From Bacillota bacterium (lineage in GTDB: Bacteria > Bacillota > Clostridia > Oscillospirales > Ruminococcaceae), in assembly GCA_023388515.1 (NCBI GenBank), contig JAEWGD010000033.1, forward strand, positions 77,047 to 141,046: a DNA stretch of 64,000 bases, written 5' to 3'. The notes beneath the pieces are model-generated. The model did no database searches, was not told the origin of the DNA, and saw nothing but the letters and a program-made list of their open reading frames with translations. The translations under genes were made by a program, and so were the position numbers. Shown one piece after another: positions 1 through 8,203 of the stretch (positions within the stretch are counted from its first letter, which is position 1; each line of letters starts with the position of its first letter).

Positions 1-611
1 AATTGTGTAGTGTCTTTTCTCATTTTAATTGCGTCAATAAGTTCATTTGCAAACGCCTCACCACTTACATAAATAATATTAAGTGAAGAATTGTTTTTCT
101 TCATTTCATTTGCAATCGCAGTTATAAGATGAGTTTTACCAAGCCCCGATGGACCATGAATAAAAAGAGGATTATATGTACTTCCCTTAGATGCGTCCTT
201 TGCCACAGCTGTACAAGCAGCATATGCAAATTCATTTGAACGACCGACAATATAAGTGTCAAAAGTATAGTCATATTCAGCAGTTTCAAAACTTTTCTCA
301 AGCTGAAGATGCTTCTGTTCAATTTCCTCAAAATCAACCTGATGGTTAACAGGTTCTTCCGTTTTTGTGTTAATAATTACATTAGCCTCAAAACCAAGAA
401 CGTTTTTAAAAGCCTCCCTAAGAAGCTTTTCATAATTATTTATAATGACACCCTTTTGAAAGTCCGACTGGACATGGAAAATAGCATTAGTTCCATCAAG
501 CTTTTGTGGCTCTAAAGCGTTAATCCACAGCTTTAAAGCGACTTCGCCTATATCCCCAACGTCTATGCAATATTTTTTTACAAGTTCAAATACCTCTTCA
601 AAGGAATTCAT
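1..611 (-). CDS. dnaA: Chromosomal replication initiator DnaA, N-terminal part (runs off the window)
   Basis: DnaA binds DnaA boxes at oriC and opens the origin. The reading frame begins at an ATG on the minus strand at 611, behind a strong AAGGAGG site (612-625), and is open to the left edge, giving about 203 residues of a protein usually near 450. The start MNSFEEVFELVKK belongs to the domain I/II region. The Walker A motif GPSGLGKT lies at about residues 153-160, preceded by the typical 'YTFDTYIVGRSNEFAYAA' AAA+ entry. The sensor regions and the C-terminal DNA-binding domain are outside the window. It is divergent from rpmH, the usual arrangement around oriC in Firmicutes. A promoter is visible at 775-803, giving a leader of about 155 nt. 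Confidence 0.96.
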   Translation of the reverse strand, partial: MNSFEEVFELVKKYCIDVGDIGEVALKLWINALEPQKLDGTNAIFHVQSDFQKGVIINNYEKLLREAFKNVLGFEANVIINTKTEEPVNHQVDFEEIEQKHLQLEKSFETAEYDYTFDTYIVGRSNEFAYAACTAVAKDASKGSTYNPLFIHGPSGLGKTHLITAIANEMKKNNSSLNIIYVSGEAFANELIDAIKMRKDTTQ

Positions 612-774
612 ACCTTTGCCTCCTTAAAACCGAAAATCCTAATAATAAATAATAAATTTATAAAAAGTTTATAAAAATAAAATAAGAAAACATGAAAAAA
701 GTCGATAATAAATTCAAAATAGCTTTAAAAAAGATTATTAAAACACATTTCTTACTTATTATAAAAGTATTTTT

Positions 775-803
775 ATTATATCATATAAAGTACAAGTTTG
801 CAA
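775..803 (-). promoter_or_regulatory. dnaA promoter (TTGCAA-N17-TATAAT)
   Basis: Read on the minus strand: -35 TTGCAA at 803-798, 17-nt spacer, -10 TATAAT at 780-775, with an upstream TGA making an extended -10. The DnaA-box-like inverted pair at 809-839 lies directly upstream, a position that would suit autoregulation. Confidence 0.7.
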
Positions 804-808
804 GAGTT

Positions 809-839
809 TTTTCAACAGTAAAATAATAATTGTTGAAAA
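809..839. promoter_or_regulatory. Inverted DnaA-box-like pair
   Basis: TTTTCAACA and its exact reverse complement TGTTGAAAA are separated by 13 nt. Each differs from TTATCCACA at two positions. They could be weak DnaA sites or a simple inverted repeat. Confidence 0.4.
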
Positions 840-923
840 CCTTATCGGAGAGTTATGAAATGTTCAGCTTTTTGTGAATTAGTATAATTATAGTAGATGA
901 GAATAAAATTTTTTATAAATTGC

Positions 924-952
924 TTGACATGGCGGATTTATTAGTATATAAT
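924..952 (+). promoter_or_regulatory. rpmH promoter (perfect consensus)
   Basis: TTGACA at 924-929, 17-nt spacer, TATAAT at 947-952. This is a perfect housekeeping sigma-A promoter about 180 nt before rpmH, so the rpmH mRNA should carry a leader of about 170 nt. Confidence 0.85.
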
Positions 953-1131
953 CTACTTTGTAGGGTTGTACGCATACAACATTGTATTTACTGCAGTTAT
1001 TATAAATATTAAAATGATTGATTATAATGTAATTTTAGTAGTTGTGTAATAATAAAGGAATAATGATGTATAATATACCCAAAATTAAAATTAAATTGCC
1101 AGTTTTGATTTATGAAAGGGGGCTTTAAGGC

Positions 1132-1266
1132 ATGAAAAGAACTTATCAGCCAAAAAAACTGCATAGAAAAAAAGAGCATGGCTTTATGAAGAGAATGTCA
1201 ACCAGAAGTGGACGTAAGGTTTTGGCTCGCAGAAGAGCTAGAGGCAGAGCAAGATTGACACACTAA
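1132..1266 (+). CDS. rpmH: Ribosomal protein bL34
   Basis: A 44-residue highly basic protein, MKRTYQPKKLHRKKEHGFMK onward to the terminal RARLTH, which is the full-length bL34 pattern of the large ribosomal subunit. A purine-rich AAAGGGGG site lies about 10 nt before the ATG. It is the first gene of the rightward origin block. A hairpin with a T-run directly behind it (1275-1296) suggests that much of the transcription ends here, so rnpA is probably expressed at a lower level by read-through, as is common for this gene pair. Confidence 0.97.
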   Translation: MKRTYQPKKLHRKKEHGFMKRMSTRSGRKVLARRRARGRARLTH

Positions 1267-1274
1267 ACAAGTAT

Positions 1275-1296
1275 GACCACTTTTTGTGGTCTTTTT
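1275..1296 (+). terminator. Hairpin terminator after rpmH
   Basis: Stem GACCAC/GTGGTC with a TTTTT loop (1281-1285), followed by TTTTT (1292-1296). The stem is only 6 bp, so it is probably partial and allows read-through into rnpA. Confidence 0.65.
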
Positions 1297-1362
1297 GTAC
1301 TTTAATGTGATTAGTAAATCCTGTAATTTTTACTTATAAGGATTAAAATTTATGTTCAAAAC

Positions 1363-1384
1363 AGGCGTGTCTTTGCACACGCCT
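1363..1384. other. Perfect 8-bp hairpin just before rnpA
   Basis: AGGCGTGT (1363-1370) pairs with ACACGCCT (1377-1384) across a 6-nt loop. There is no T-run on the plus strand. It ends 22 nt before the rnpA start, so it may be an mRNA processing or stability element. Confidence 0.5.
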
Positions 1385-1406
1385 ACAAAAATATATCGGA
1401 AAAATA

Positions 1407-1751
1407 GTGAATATGTTATATACAGAGATGTTAAATAATAATAAAATCTTCCTTTTATTATATAAAAAAGGAAAACCTATAATTTCTAAATGGCTTGTTA
1501 TCTATATTAGGAAAAATAATTTACCTTATAATCGGCTTGGTATAACTGCTGGAAAAAAGGTAGGTAATGCTGTTAGAAGAAATCGTGCGAAACGTATTAT
1601 TAGACAAGTTTACAGGGAAAATGAGATGAAGATGCCACTCGGGATTGATATAGTTATTGTGGCTAGGGTTGGGTTACCTGATGTAAAATCGAATGTAATT
1701 AGTAATTATTTGTCAAGTAAGGCGTTGAAAGAGATAAATAGAGCTGTTTAA
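1407..1751 (+). CDS. rnpA: RNase P protein component
   Basis: RnpA binds the catalytic RNA of RNase P and helps mature tRNA 5' ends. The family signature is clear: 'YKKGK' near residues 19-23 and the RNR box 'GKKVGNAVRRNRAKRIIRQVYRE' in the middle. At 114 residues the length is normal. The start is uncertain. A GTG at 1407 lies 6 nt behind a weak CGGA, and an in-frame ATG at 1413 is the alternative. The N-terminus is less basic than in most relatives. The gene lies between rpmH and yidD in the standard order. Confidence 0.95.
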   Translation: MNMLYTEMLNNNKIFLLLYKKGKPIISKWLVIYIRKNNLPYNRLGITAGKKVGNAVRRNRAKRIIRQVYRENEMKMPLGIDIVIVARVGLPDVKSNVISNYLSSKALKEINRAV

Positions 1752-1768
1752 AGTTAGAAAAATTAATT

Positions 1769-2014
1769 ATGAAAAAAATATTTGTTTTGTTTATAAAGGG
1801 TTACCAGAAATTAATATCACCACTGAAACCACCTTGCTGTCGGTTTTATCCGACCTGTTCAGCTTATGCTGTTCAAGCTATTCAAAAATTTGGTGTATTT
1901 AGGGGCTTATGGCTTGCGACAAACAGGCTTTTAAGGTGCAACCCTTGGAACATAGGTGGCATTGATTATGTACCTGATAATTTCCATTTTTTCAGGTGCA
2001 AGAATAAACAATAA
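1769..2014 (+). CDS. yidD: Membrane protein insertion efficiency factor YidD
   Basis: An 81-residue protein with the YidD pattern 'GYQKLISPLKPPCCRFYPTCSAYAVQAI' and 'RLLRCNPWNIGGIDYVP'. The conserved cysteines (CCRFYPTC, RCNPW) are all present. YidD is membrane-associated through an amphipathic start and assists YidC-dependent insertion. It lies 17 nt after rnpA and 38 nt before yidC. The ribosome site is poor, so translational coupling to rnpA is plausible. Confidence 0.93.
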   Translation: MKKIFVLFIKGYQKLISPLKPPCCRFYPTCSAYAVQAIQKFGVFRGLWLATNRLLRCNPWNIGGIDYVPDNFHFFRCKNKQ

Positions 2015-2052
2015 AAAAACAATTATGGAATCTGTAACCTTTGGAGGAATTG

Positions 2053-3177
2053 ATGAATATATTATATAATTTACTGGGCAAGCCGTTTGGTTATTTGATG
2101 TGGGGGATTTATACAATTGTTAAAAATTATGGAGTTTCAATCATACTTTTCACAATTTTAACGAGAATTATTATGTTCCCGATGAACTTTAAGCAGCAAA
2201 AAAATGTTGTCAGAAGTAGGTCCTTAGCACCAAAAATGGCCGCGATAAAGAAAGCATATGCAAATAATCCACAGCGAATTCAAGAGGAGCAGATGAAGCT
2301 TCAACAGCAAGAGGGAATAAATCCAATGGCAAGCTGTTTGCCGATGCTTATACAGTTTTTGTTCCTGTTTGGTGTGCTTGATGTTGTTTATAAACCACTT
2401 TCTCATATTTTGAGAATAGGTAGTGACACAATTGATAAGGCAAAGGGAATTATTACAAAAGCATCTCCAGATATGTTTACTAAAAATGATTTGCGTGAAG
2501 AACTGAAAATTATATCTTATTTAAAAGAAAATACGGGTGAATTTAGTGGTCTTCAAGGATTGGTAGATAAGATTTCTGATTTCAATAGTAGCTTTTTGGG
2601 AATAGATTTGGGTGCAACGCCTCAGTTTAAGCCAGATGTTTGGAACAAAACAGCAGTTTTATTATTTTTGATACCAATTATTGCAGGTGTAAGCCAGCTT
2701 GTTATGACAGTGATTTCACAAAGAATTCAGAAAAAGAACACTCCTGATATGCCTTCAATGGGTGCGATGAATATTTTATTGTATGTAATGCCTATTTTCT
2801 CAATTTGGTTTGCATTTAAGGTTCCGTCGGGCGTTGGATTCTATTGGATAATATCTACATTAGTTGGGATTGTACAGACAATTGCGTTGGATGCGTATTT
2901 TACGCCTGAGCGAATAGAGATTGTTGCTGCTAAGGAAAAAGAAAAAGCTAAGAAGAAGCCAAGTGGATTTATGCAAAGGATGTTAGAACAGCAGGAAGCA
3001 CAGAATCAACAAAATCGTGGGGGTCAGAGTAAGGCTTCAAATAGGGCAAATTATTCTGATGAAACAGAGGGGTTATCACGTTCAGAGCTTAATGCGTATA
3101 ATCGTGAATTATTAAAAGATGCTCGTAGAAAAATGGCTGAAAAATATGGTGATGAGCTAAGCGACGATAAGGATTAA
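2053..3177 (+). CDS. yidC: Membrane protein insertase YidC/Oxa1
   Basis: YidC inserts and folds integral membrane proteins, alone or with SecYEG. The ATG at 2053 follows GGAGG (2043-2047) with good spacing, giving 374 residues; the in-frame TTG at 2041 would overlap that site. The 60KD_IMP core is visible. After a first membrane segment come 'GVSIILFTILTRIIMFPMNFKQQ' (with the conserved Arg of the groove), a charged coiled region, 'GINPMASCLPMLIQFLFLFGVLDVVYKPL', and two C-terminal membrane segments including 'VPSGVGFYWIISTLVGIVQT'. The stretch between segments 2 and 3 (about residues 120-190) is longer than in Bacillus. The basic, Gln-rich C-terminal tail resembles those that touch the ribosome. 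Confidence 0.95.
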   Translation: MNILYNLLGKPFGYLMWGIYTIVKNYGVSIILFTILTRIIMFPMNFKQQKNVVRSRSLAPKMAAIKKAYANNPQRIQEEQMKLQQQEGINPMASCLPMLIQFLFLFGVLDVVYKPLSHILRIGSDTIDKAKGIITKASPDMFTKNDLREELKIISYLKENTGEFSGLQGLVDKISDFNSSFLGIDLGATPQFKPDVWNKTAVLLFLIPIIAGVSQLVMTVISQRIQKKNTPDMPSMGAMNILLYVMPIFSIWFAFKVPSGVGFYWIISTLVGIVQTIALDAYFTPERIEIVAAKEKEKAKKKPSGFMQRMLEQQEAQNQQNRGGQSKASNRANYSDETEGLSRSELNAYNRELLKDARRKMAEKYGDELSDDKD

Positions 3178-3196
3178 CAGATTGGAGGAGAGCCTT

Positions 3197-3970
3197 ATGG
3201 AAGGGATTTTTACAGGAAAAACTATTGATGAAGCTAAACAGGCAGCTGCTCAAAGTTTTGGGGTAGAGGAAAGTAAGATTTTGTTTGAGGTTATTGAAGA
3301 ACCTAAAAAAGGTATTTTCGGCAGAATTAAGGGTGAGGCTAAGATTAATGCTGTTTATAATCCGACTAGAACTGAAATTTCTGTTGAGTATGTAAAGAAA
3401 ATATTGGATAATATGAAATTGGTTTGTGATATTAATGTTGTCGAAAAGGATGAATGTACTGAAATTAATATTGAGGGCGATGACGTTGGAGCAATTATTG
3501 GCAGAAGGGGCGAAACGCTTGATGCGATTCAGTATTTAGTTGCTATGGTTGCTAATAAGGGCACTCATGACTATCATAGAATTGTGCTTGATAGTGGCGG
3601 ATATAGGGAAAAGCGTGAGAATACGCTTATAGATCTTGCTACAAAAATTTCTAAATCTGTTCTAAAAAAGGGTTATTCATCCGCTTTAGAGCCAATGAAT
3701 CCTTATGAGAGAAGAATTATTCATTCAACTGTTTCCGAAATTGAGGGCGTTTATTCAAGGTCTGTCGGTGAAGAGCCGTTTAGAAAAGTAATAATTTACC
3801 CTGTTAATAAAAGGCACGATAAACCTCGCAATGAAAAAAGGAATGTTACTCCTAAAAATGTTGAAGGGCCTCGTTCCCTTGACTTGAAAACAAGTTTTGA
3901 AAAGGACTATAAGAAGCCTAATCCCGATAAGAATATAGGTTCGGGGTTGTATGGGAAGATTGATATTTAG
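3197..3970 (+). CDS. jag: Jag/KhpB RNA-binding protein (Jag_N-KH-R3H)
   Basis: 257 residues from the ATG at 3197, preceded by GGAGG (3184-3188). Domains in order: Jag_N at residues 1-50 ('GKTIDEAKQAAAQSFGV...EEPKKGIFGRIKGEA'), a KH domain around 75-150 with the GxxG-type loop 'IIGRRGETLDAIQYLVAMVANK', and an R3H domain around 150-205 ('MNPYERRIIHSTVSEIEGVYSRSVGEEPFRKVII'). In other Firmicutes KhpB pairs with KhpA to bind RNA and affects cell elongation. The C-terminal 50 residues are basic and low in complexity. It lies directly after yidC, the normal neighbour, and is closed by a strong terminator. Confidence 0.94.
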   Translation: MEGIFTGKTIDEAKQAAAQSFGVEESKILFEVIEEPKKGIFGRIKGEAKINAVYNPTRTEISVEYVKKILDNMKLVCDINVVEKDECTEINIEGDDVGAIIGRRGETLDAIQYLVAMVANKGTHDYHRIVLDSGGYREKRENTLIDLATKISKSVLKKGYSSALEPMNPYERRIIHSTVSEIEGVYSRSVGEEPFRKVIIYPVNKRHDKPRNEKRNVTPKNVEGPRSLDLKTSFEKDYKKPNPDKNIGSGLYGKIDI

Positions 3971-3995
3971 TTCATAAAATGTTATTGAGTGAGTG

Positions 3996-4029
3996 AAAGC
4001 ACTTGTTTTAACCATAAACAAGTGCTTTT
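3996..4029 (+). terminator. Strong intrinsic terminator after jag
   Basis: A perfect 13-bp stem (3996-4008 with 4016-4028) around a 7-nt loop, with a short T-run at its end. It separates the rnpA-jag unit from mnmE. Confidence 0.85.
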
Positions 4030-4071
4030 GTGTAATTTATATGTAAATATATACAAATTTGGGAGGGTGCA

Positions 4072-5433
4072 ATGTCCACAATTGCTGCAATTTCTACTCC
4101 AAATGCTGTTGGAGGAATTTCTGTTATAAGGATTTCAGGTGAAAATTCAATAGAAGTAGCTGAGAGAATTTTTAGATCCACAAGTGGTAAAAAAGTTGCT
4201 GAAATGAACGGCTATACCTGTGCTCATGGTGTTGTGGTGGATAAGGATACACAAATTGATGAGGTGATTTTGTCAGTTTTTAAGTCACCAAAGAGCTATA
4301 CTGGCGAAGATGTTGTTGAAATTTCATGTCATGGCGGAGTGTATATTACAAAAAAAATACTTAGGCTTGTTTTTGAAAATGGAGCATCGCCCGCAGAGGC
4401 TGGAGAGTTCACAAAAAGGGCGTTTCTTAATGGAAAATTGTCGCTGACTCAGGCTGAAGCTGTGATTGACTTGATTAGTGCGAGTAGGCAGAATGAGTTG
4501 AAGTATGCTATTGCACTGAAAGATGGTGCGATTTTTAGAAGAATTGACAAAATTAAGAGTGAAATTATATCGGTTTTGGGCGATTTGGCAGCTTGGGCAG
4601 ACTTTCCAGAGGACGATATTCCTGAGGTTGACCCTGTAAATTTGTTGAAATCGCTGAAAAGTATATATGATGCTTTGGTGAAAACTAACAAAACATACGA
4701 TTATGGTAGGGTTATTCGTGAGGGGATAAATACAGTTATTTCAGGAAAGCCTAATGTCGGAAAATCAACGCTGATGAACTGTTTGAGTGGATTTGAAAGA
4801 AGTATTGTGACAAATGTTGCAGGAACAACGAGAGATGTCGTTGAGGAAACTGTTCAGCTTGGGGAAATTAAGCTAAGGCTTTCAGATACGGCTGGGATTA
4901 GGAATACCGACGATTTTGTGGAGAATATTGGAGTAAATCTTGCGTTTAAAAAGATTGATGAGGCAGATTTAGTGCTTGCTTTGTTTGATAATTCAGAGGA
5001 ATTTACTGACGAGGATATACAGTTAATTGAAAAAATGTCAAATAGAAAAGCCGTTGCAGTAATCAACAAATCTGACGAAAAATCGGTAATGGACAGGCGT
5101 CTGGTTGATGAAAATTTTAAACATGTAGTGGAAATTTCTGCAAAAAATAACAAAGGAATTGACAGGCTTGTTCAGGTTGTGAACGAAATGTTTGTTCGTG
5201 AGGATATTGACGCAGAAAAGGGAATTATAGCCAACGAAAGGCAGAAAAATTGTATTGCACAGGCAGAAAAACTTGTTTGGGATAGCATAAATTCACTCGA
5301 AAATGGTGAATTGCTTGACGCAATAACCGTTATACTCGACGAAGCAGCAGGATATTTGCTCGAACTTACGGGCGAAAAGGTTTCAGAAACCGTTGTTGAT
5401 GAAGTTTTCTCACGGTTTTGTATTGGAAAGTAA
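4072..5433 (+). CDS. mnmE: tRNA modification GTPase MnmE
   Basis: With MnmG, MnmE makes the 5-carboxymethylaminomethyl group on wobble U34 of certain tRNAs. 453 residues, the usual length. The N-terminal TrmE domain starts 'STIAAISTPNAVGGISVIRISG', and the embedded G domain has GKPNVGKS at 225-232, DTAG and NKSD motifs. The C-terminus ends with the functional 'FCIGK' Cys motif. The ATG at 4072 has GGGAGG 7 nt upstream. mnmG follows 28 nt later. Confidence 0.97.
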   Translation: MSTIAAISTPNAVGGISVIRISGENSIEVAERIFRSTSGKKVAEMNGYTCAHGVVVDKDTQIDEVILSVFKSPKSYTGEDVVEISCHGGVYITKKILRLVFENGASPAEAGEFTKRAFLNGKLSLTQAEAVIDLISASRQNELKYAIALKDGAIFRRIDKIKSEIISVLGDLAAWADFPEDDIPEVDPVNLLKSLKSIYDALVKTNKTYDYGRVIREGINTVISGKPNVGKSTLMNCLSGFERSIVTNVAGTTRDVVEETVQLGEIKLRLSDTAGIRNTDDFVENIGVNLAFKKIDEADLVLALFDNSEEFTDEDIQLIEKMSNRKAVAVINKSDEKSVMDRRLVDENFKHVVEISAKNNKGIDRLVQVVNEMFVREDIDAEKGIIANERQKNCIAQAEKLVWDSINSLENGELLDAITVILDEAAGYLLELTGEKVSETVVDEVFSRFCIGK

Positions 5434-5461
5434 CTAATATTACCATTGGGGGTAATTGTTT

Positions 5462-7354
5462 ATGAGTTTTGAAATGGGAAAATATGATGTGATTGTTGTG
5501 GGTTCAGGTCATGCGGGGGTTGAGGCTGGTCTTGCGTCTGCTCGTCTTGGTTGCAAAACTGCAATTTTTACCATATCGCTTGACCAAATTGCTAATTTAC
5601 CCTGTAATCCGTCAATTGGTGGCACTGCAAAGGGACATCTTGTGCGTGAAATTGATGCTTTGGGTGGCGAAATGGGCAGAGCAGCCGATGCTTGCGTTAT
5701 TCAAAGTCGTATGCTTAACAGAGGGAAAGGGCCTGCTGTGCATAGTTTGCGAATTCAAGCTGATAGGGTTAAGTATCATAATTATATGAAAAAGGCTTGT
5801 GAATTACAGGAAAACTTGGAGATAAAGCAGGCTGAAATAACTGAAATAATTGTTGAGGATAATGAAATAAAGGGCGTAGTTACGTCACTTGGTGCTGTTT
5901 ATTATGCCAAAGCTGTCATTATTTCAACGGGTACATATTTGAGAGGGACAATTCATATTGGTGAGGTTTCCTACGACAGTGGTCCTGATGCCTCGCTTCC
6001 AGCAAGAGGTTTGAATGAAAGTTTGCAAAAATGTGGAATTAAGTTAAGAAGATTTAAGACTGGGACTCCGTGTCGGGCACACAGACGCAGTATTGATTTT
6101 AGCGTTTTGGATGAACAAAGTGGGGACGAAAATATTGTTCCATTTTCATTTGAAACTGATAAGAACTCGATAAATAACTTAGTTTCGTGTTATATTGCTT
6201 ATACGAATGAGGAAACACATAGAGTTATTAAGGAAAATTTGCACAGGTCACCTATGTATTCAGGAAGAATTGAAGGCGTTGGTCCAAGATATTGTCCGTC
6301 TATCGAGGACAAGGTTGTTCGTTTTGCTGATAAGGATCGCCACCAAATTTTCGTTGAACCTATGGGAATTGATACAGAGGAATGTTATTTACAGGGCGTA
6401 TCTACGTCACTTCCAGAGGATATTCAGATAAAATTATTGAGAACAATAAAAGGTTTTGAAAATATAGAAATTATGCGACCAGCATATGCTATTGAATATG
6501 ACTGCTGTGACCCTACTCAATTGCGTTCAACCCTCGAATTTAGGCAGGTTACAGGGCTTTTTGGTGCTGGGCAGTTTAATGGAAGTTCTGGCTATGAGGA
6601 GGCGGCTGCACAGGGGCTTGTTGCTGGAATTAACGCAGCCAACAGAATTTTTGGCAGGGAATTGCTAATACTTGACAGGGCAAGTTCATATATTGGTACG
6701 CTTATCGATGATTTGGTTATAAAAGGTTGCCAAGATCCTTATAGAATGATGACTTCAAGAAGTGAATATAGGTTGATTTTACGTCAGGATAACGCTGATC
6801 AGCGACTTTTGCCAGTTGGATATAAGGTTGGTTTGGTCAGTGGGGATAAGTTTAACAAATTAAATCAGAAATTAGTGGAAATTGAACGTGAGCTAAAGCG
6901 TGTTAGCAAGGTAAATATTGCTCCAAGCAAGGAATTAAATGATTTTCTTATATCAAAAGGAACGTCGCCATTGTCAACTGGATGCAAATTAGCTGATTTA
7001 ATTCGGCGTCCACAGCTTAATTATTCAACACTTTCACCGTTTGATGTTGAAAGAAAATCACTCAGCGACGAGGTTTGTGAACAGGTTGAGTTGCAAATTA
7101 AGTATGATGGGTATATTAAAAAGCAGCTGGAACATGTTGAGCAGATGAGAAAAATTGAATCAAAATTGTTGCCAGAAAGCTTGGATTACAAGGAAATTCG
7201 TGGTTTACGACTTGAAGCAATGGAAAAATTAAATAAGCTAAAGCCTGAAAATATAGGACAGGCGTCCAGAATTTCAGGGGTTTCGCCAGCAGATATTTCA
7301 ATATTAGTGGTATGGCTTGAGCAGAAAGGTAGGCAGAATGTTAGCAGAATATAA
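5462..7354 (+). CDS. mnmG: tRNA uridine-5-carboxymethylaminomethyl synthase MnmG
   Basis: FAD/NADH-dependent partner of MnmE in U34 modification. 630 residues from the ATG at 5462 behind GGGGG; an in-frame ATG at 5474 is possible. The FAD-binding GSGHAG is at 14-19, followed by the GidA signatures 'CNPSIGGTAKGHLVREIDALGG', 'GTYLRGTIHIG' and 'FKTGTPCR', and later 'YQDPYRMMTSRSEYRL'-type sequence ('KGCQDPYRMMTSRSEYRLILRQDNAD'). The C-terminal helical domain ends '...RISGVSPADISILVVWLEQKGR'. The gene overlaps the start of rsmG. Confidence 0.97.
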   Translation: MSFEMGKYDVIVVGSGHAGVEAGLASARLGCKTAIFTISLDQIANLPCNPSIGGTAKGHLVREIDALGGEMGRAADACVIQSRMLNRGKGPAVHSLRIQADRVKYHNYMKKACELQENLEIKQAEITEIIVEDNEIKGVVTSLGAVYYAKAVIISTGTYLRGTIHIGEVSYDSGPDASLPARGLNESLQKCGIKLRRFKTGTPCRAHRRSIDFSVLDEQSGDENIVPFSFETDKNSINNLVSCYIAYTNEETHRVIKENLHRSPMYSGRIEGVGPRYCPSIEDKVVRFADKDRHQIFVEPMGIDTEECYLQGVSTSLPEDIQIKLLRTIKGFENIEIMRPAYAIEYDCCDPTQLRSTLEFRQVTGLFGAGQFNGSSGYEEAAAQGLVAGINAANRIFGRELLILDRASSYIGTLIDDLVIKGCQDPYRMMTSRSEYRLILRQDNADQRLLPVGYKVGLVSGDKFNKLNQKLVEIERELKRVSKVNIAPSKELNDFLISKGTSPLSTGCKLADLIRRPQLNYSTLSPFDVERKSLSDEVCEQVELQIKYDGYIKKQLEHVEQMRKIESKLLPESLDYKEIRGLRLEAMEKLNKLKPENIGQASRISGVSPADISILVVWLEQKGRQNVSRI

Positions 7355-8045
7355 AGTTTGTGAGGAGATTTTTAACAGAAATGGACTGGAGATTAACCAG
7401 AATTTATATGAAAAACTCGATATTTATGCAGAATTTTTGTGTGAGTATAACCAAAAGGTGAATTTGACAGCGATAACTGATGCAGAGGGGATATTTTTGA
7501 AACACTTTTTGGATAGCATTTTGCTTTTTAAGCATACAGAAATACCAAAAAACGCACGCATTATCGACGTTGGGACAGGTGCAGGGCTTCCGTCAGTACC
7601 ATTAAAACTTTATCGTGATGACCTAGATATTACACTTTTGGATAGTCTGAATAAGCGAGTTATCTTTCTCAATGAGCTGACTCAAAAGCTTGAAATTGAC
7701 GCTGAGTGCGTGCATCATCGTGCAGAGCAGATTGTAAATGAAGATAAATATCGAGAAAGTTATGATGTTTCGGTTGCAAGAGCAGTTGCGGCTTTGCCAA
7801 CCCTATGCGAGTATTGCTTGCCATTTGTGAAAGTTGGGGGAAGTTTTATTGCAATGAAAGGTCCAAACGAGGATATTTCAATCGCAAAAAATGCAATTAA
7901 GCTTTTGGGTGGAAAAGTTGTTGGTGATGTGAAGTATAGTTTGGATGGTTTAGAACAAAGGCGAGCAATAATTATTAAAAAAATATCGCATACTCCGCTA
8001 AAATATCCTAGAAATAGCAGTCAAATTAAAAGCAATCCTTTGTAA
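7338..8045 (+). CDS. rsmG: 16S rRNA (guanine-527-N7) methyltransferase RsmG
   Basis: AdoMet-dependent enzyme that methylates G527 of 16S rRNA; loss causes low-level streptomycin resistance in relatives. 235 residues, with the AdoMet loop IDVGTGAGLP at about 76-85 and the family motif 'NLTAITDAEGIFLKHFLDSILL'. The ATG at 7338 is inside the end of mnmG (17-nt overlap) and is served by AAAGGTAGG (7325-7333), which supports this start over an upstream TTG. Translation is probably coupled to mnmG. Confidence 0.95.
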   Translation: MLAEYKVCEEIFNRNGLEINQNLYEKLDIYAEFLCEYNQKVNLTAITDAEGIFLKHFLDSILLFKHTEIPKNARIIDVGTGAGLPSVPLKLYRDDLDITLLDSLNKRVIFLNELTQKLEIDAECVHHRAEQIVNEDKYRESYDVSVARAVAALPTLCEYCLPFVKVGGSFIAMKGPNEDISIAKNAIKLLGGKVVGDVKYSLDGLEQRRAIIIKKISHTPLKYPRNSSQIKSNPL

Positions 8046-8127
8046 TTTTGTCGGAGGGGCATAAATAAGGTAAGAAAATATCTTATTAAGCATTAATATT
8101 TCAGTGGGAATAATTTCCGAAATGATG

Positions 8128-8133
8128 TATAAT
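8128..8133 (+). promoter_or_regulatory. Probable -10 element upstream of noc
   Basis: TATAAT at 8128-8133 with no good -35. The hairpin terminator at 8147-8175 would be the first thing transcribed from it. Confidence 0.4.
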
Positions 8134-8146
8134 TGAATATAGAAGG

Positions 8147-8175
8147 AGCTGTGAATAACCTTCACGGCTTTTTTT
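8147..8175 (+). terminator. Terminator hairpin between rsmG and noc
   Basis: A 9-bp stem (8147-8155 with 8161-8169, one U-G pair), 5-nt loop and a T-run to 8175. It either ends the mnmE-mnmG-rsmG transcript or acts as an attenuator in a short noc leader, since a -10 element lies 14 nt upstream. Confidence 0.75.
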
Positions 8176-8203
8176 GTGTAGAAAAAGAAAGGAGAAAGAA
8201 AAA

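Larger units (their letters stand above)
612..1131. other. Candidate oriC / dnaA-rpmH divergent intergenic region
   Basis: This 520-bp, very AT-rich stretch separates divergent dnaA and rpmH and has no credible ORF. It contains an inverted pair of TTTTCAACA (809-817) and TGTTGAAAA (831-839). These match the DnaA box TTATCCACA at 7 of 9 positions and sit just upstream of the dnaA promoter. The location is the classical one for part of the Firmicutes origin. A second origin half often lies beyond dnaA, outside this window. I saw no perfect DnaA box, so the assignment rests on context more than on sequence. Confidence 0.55.
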
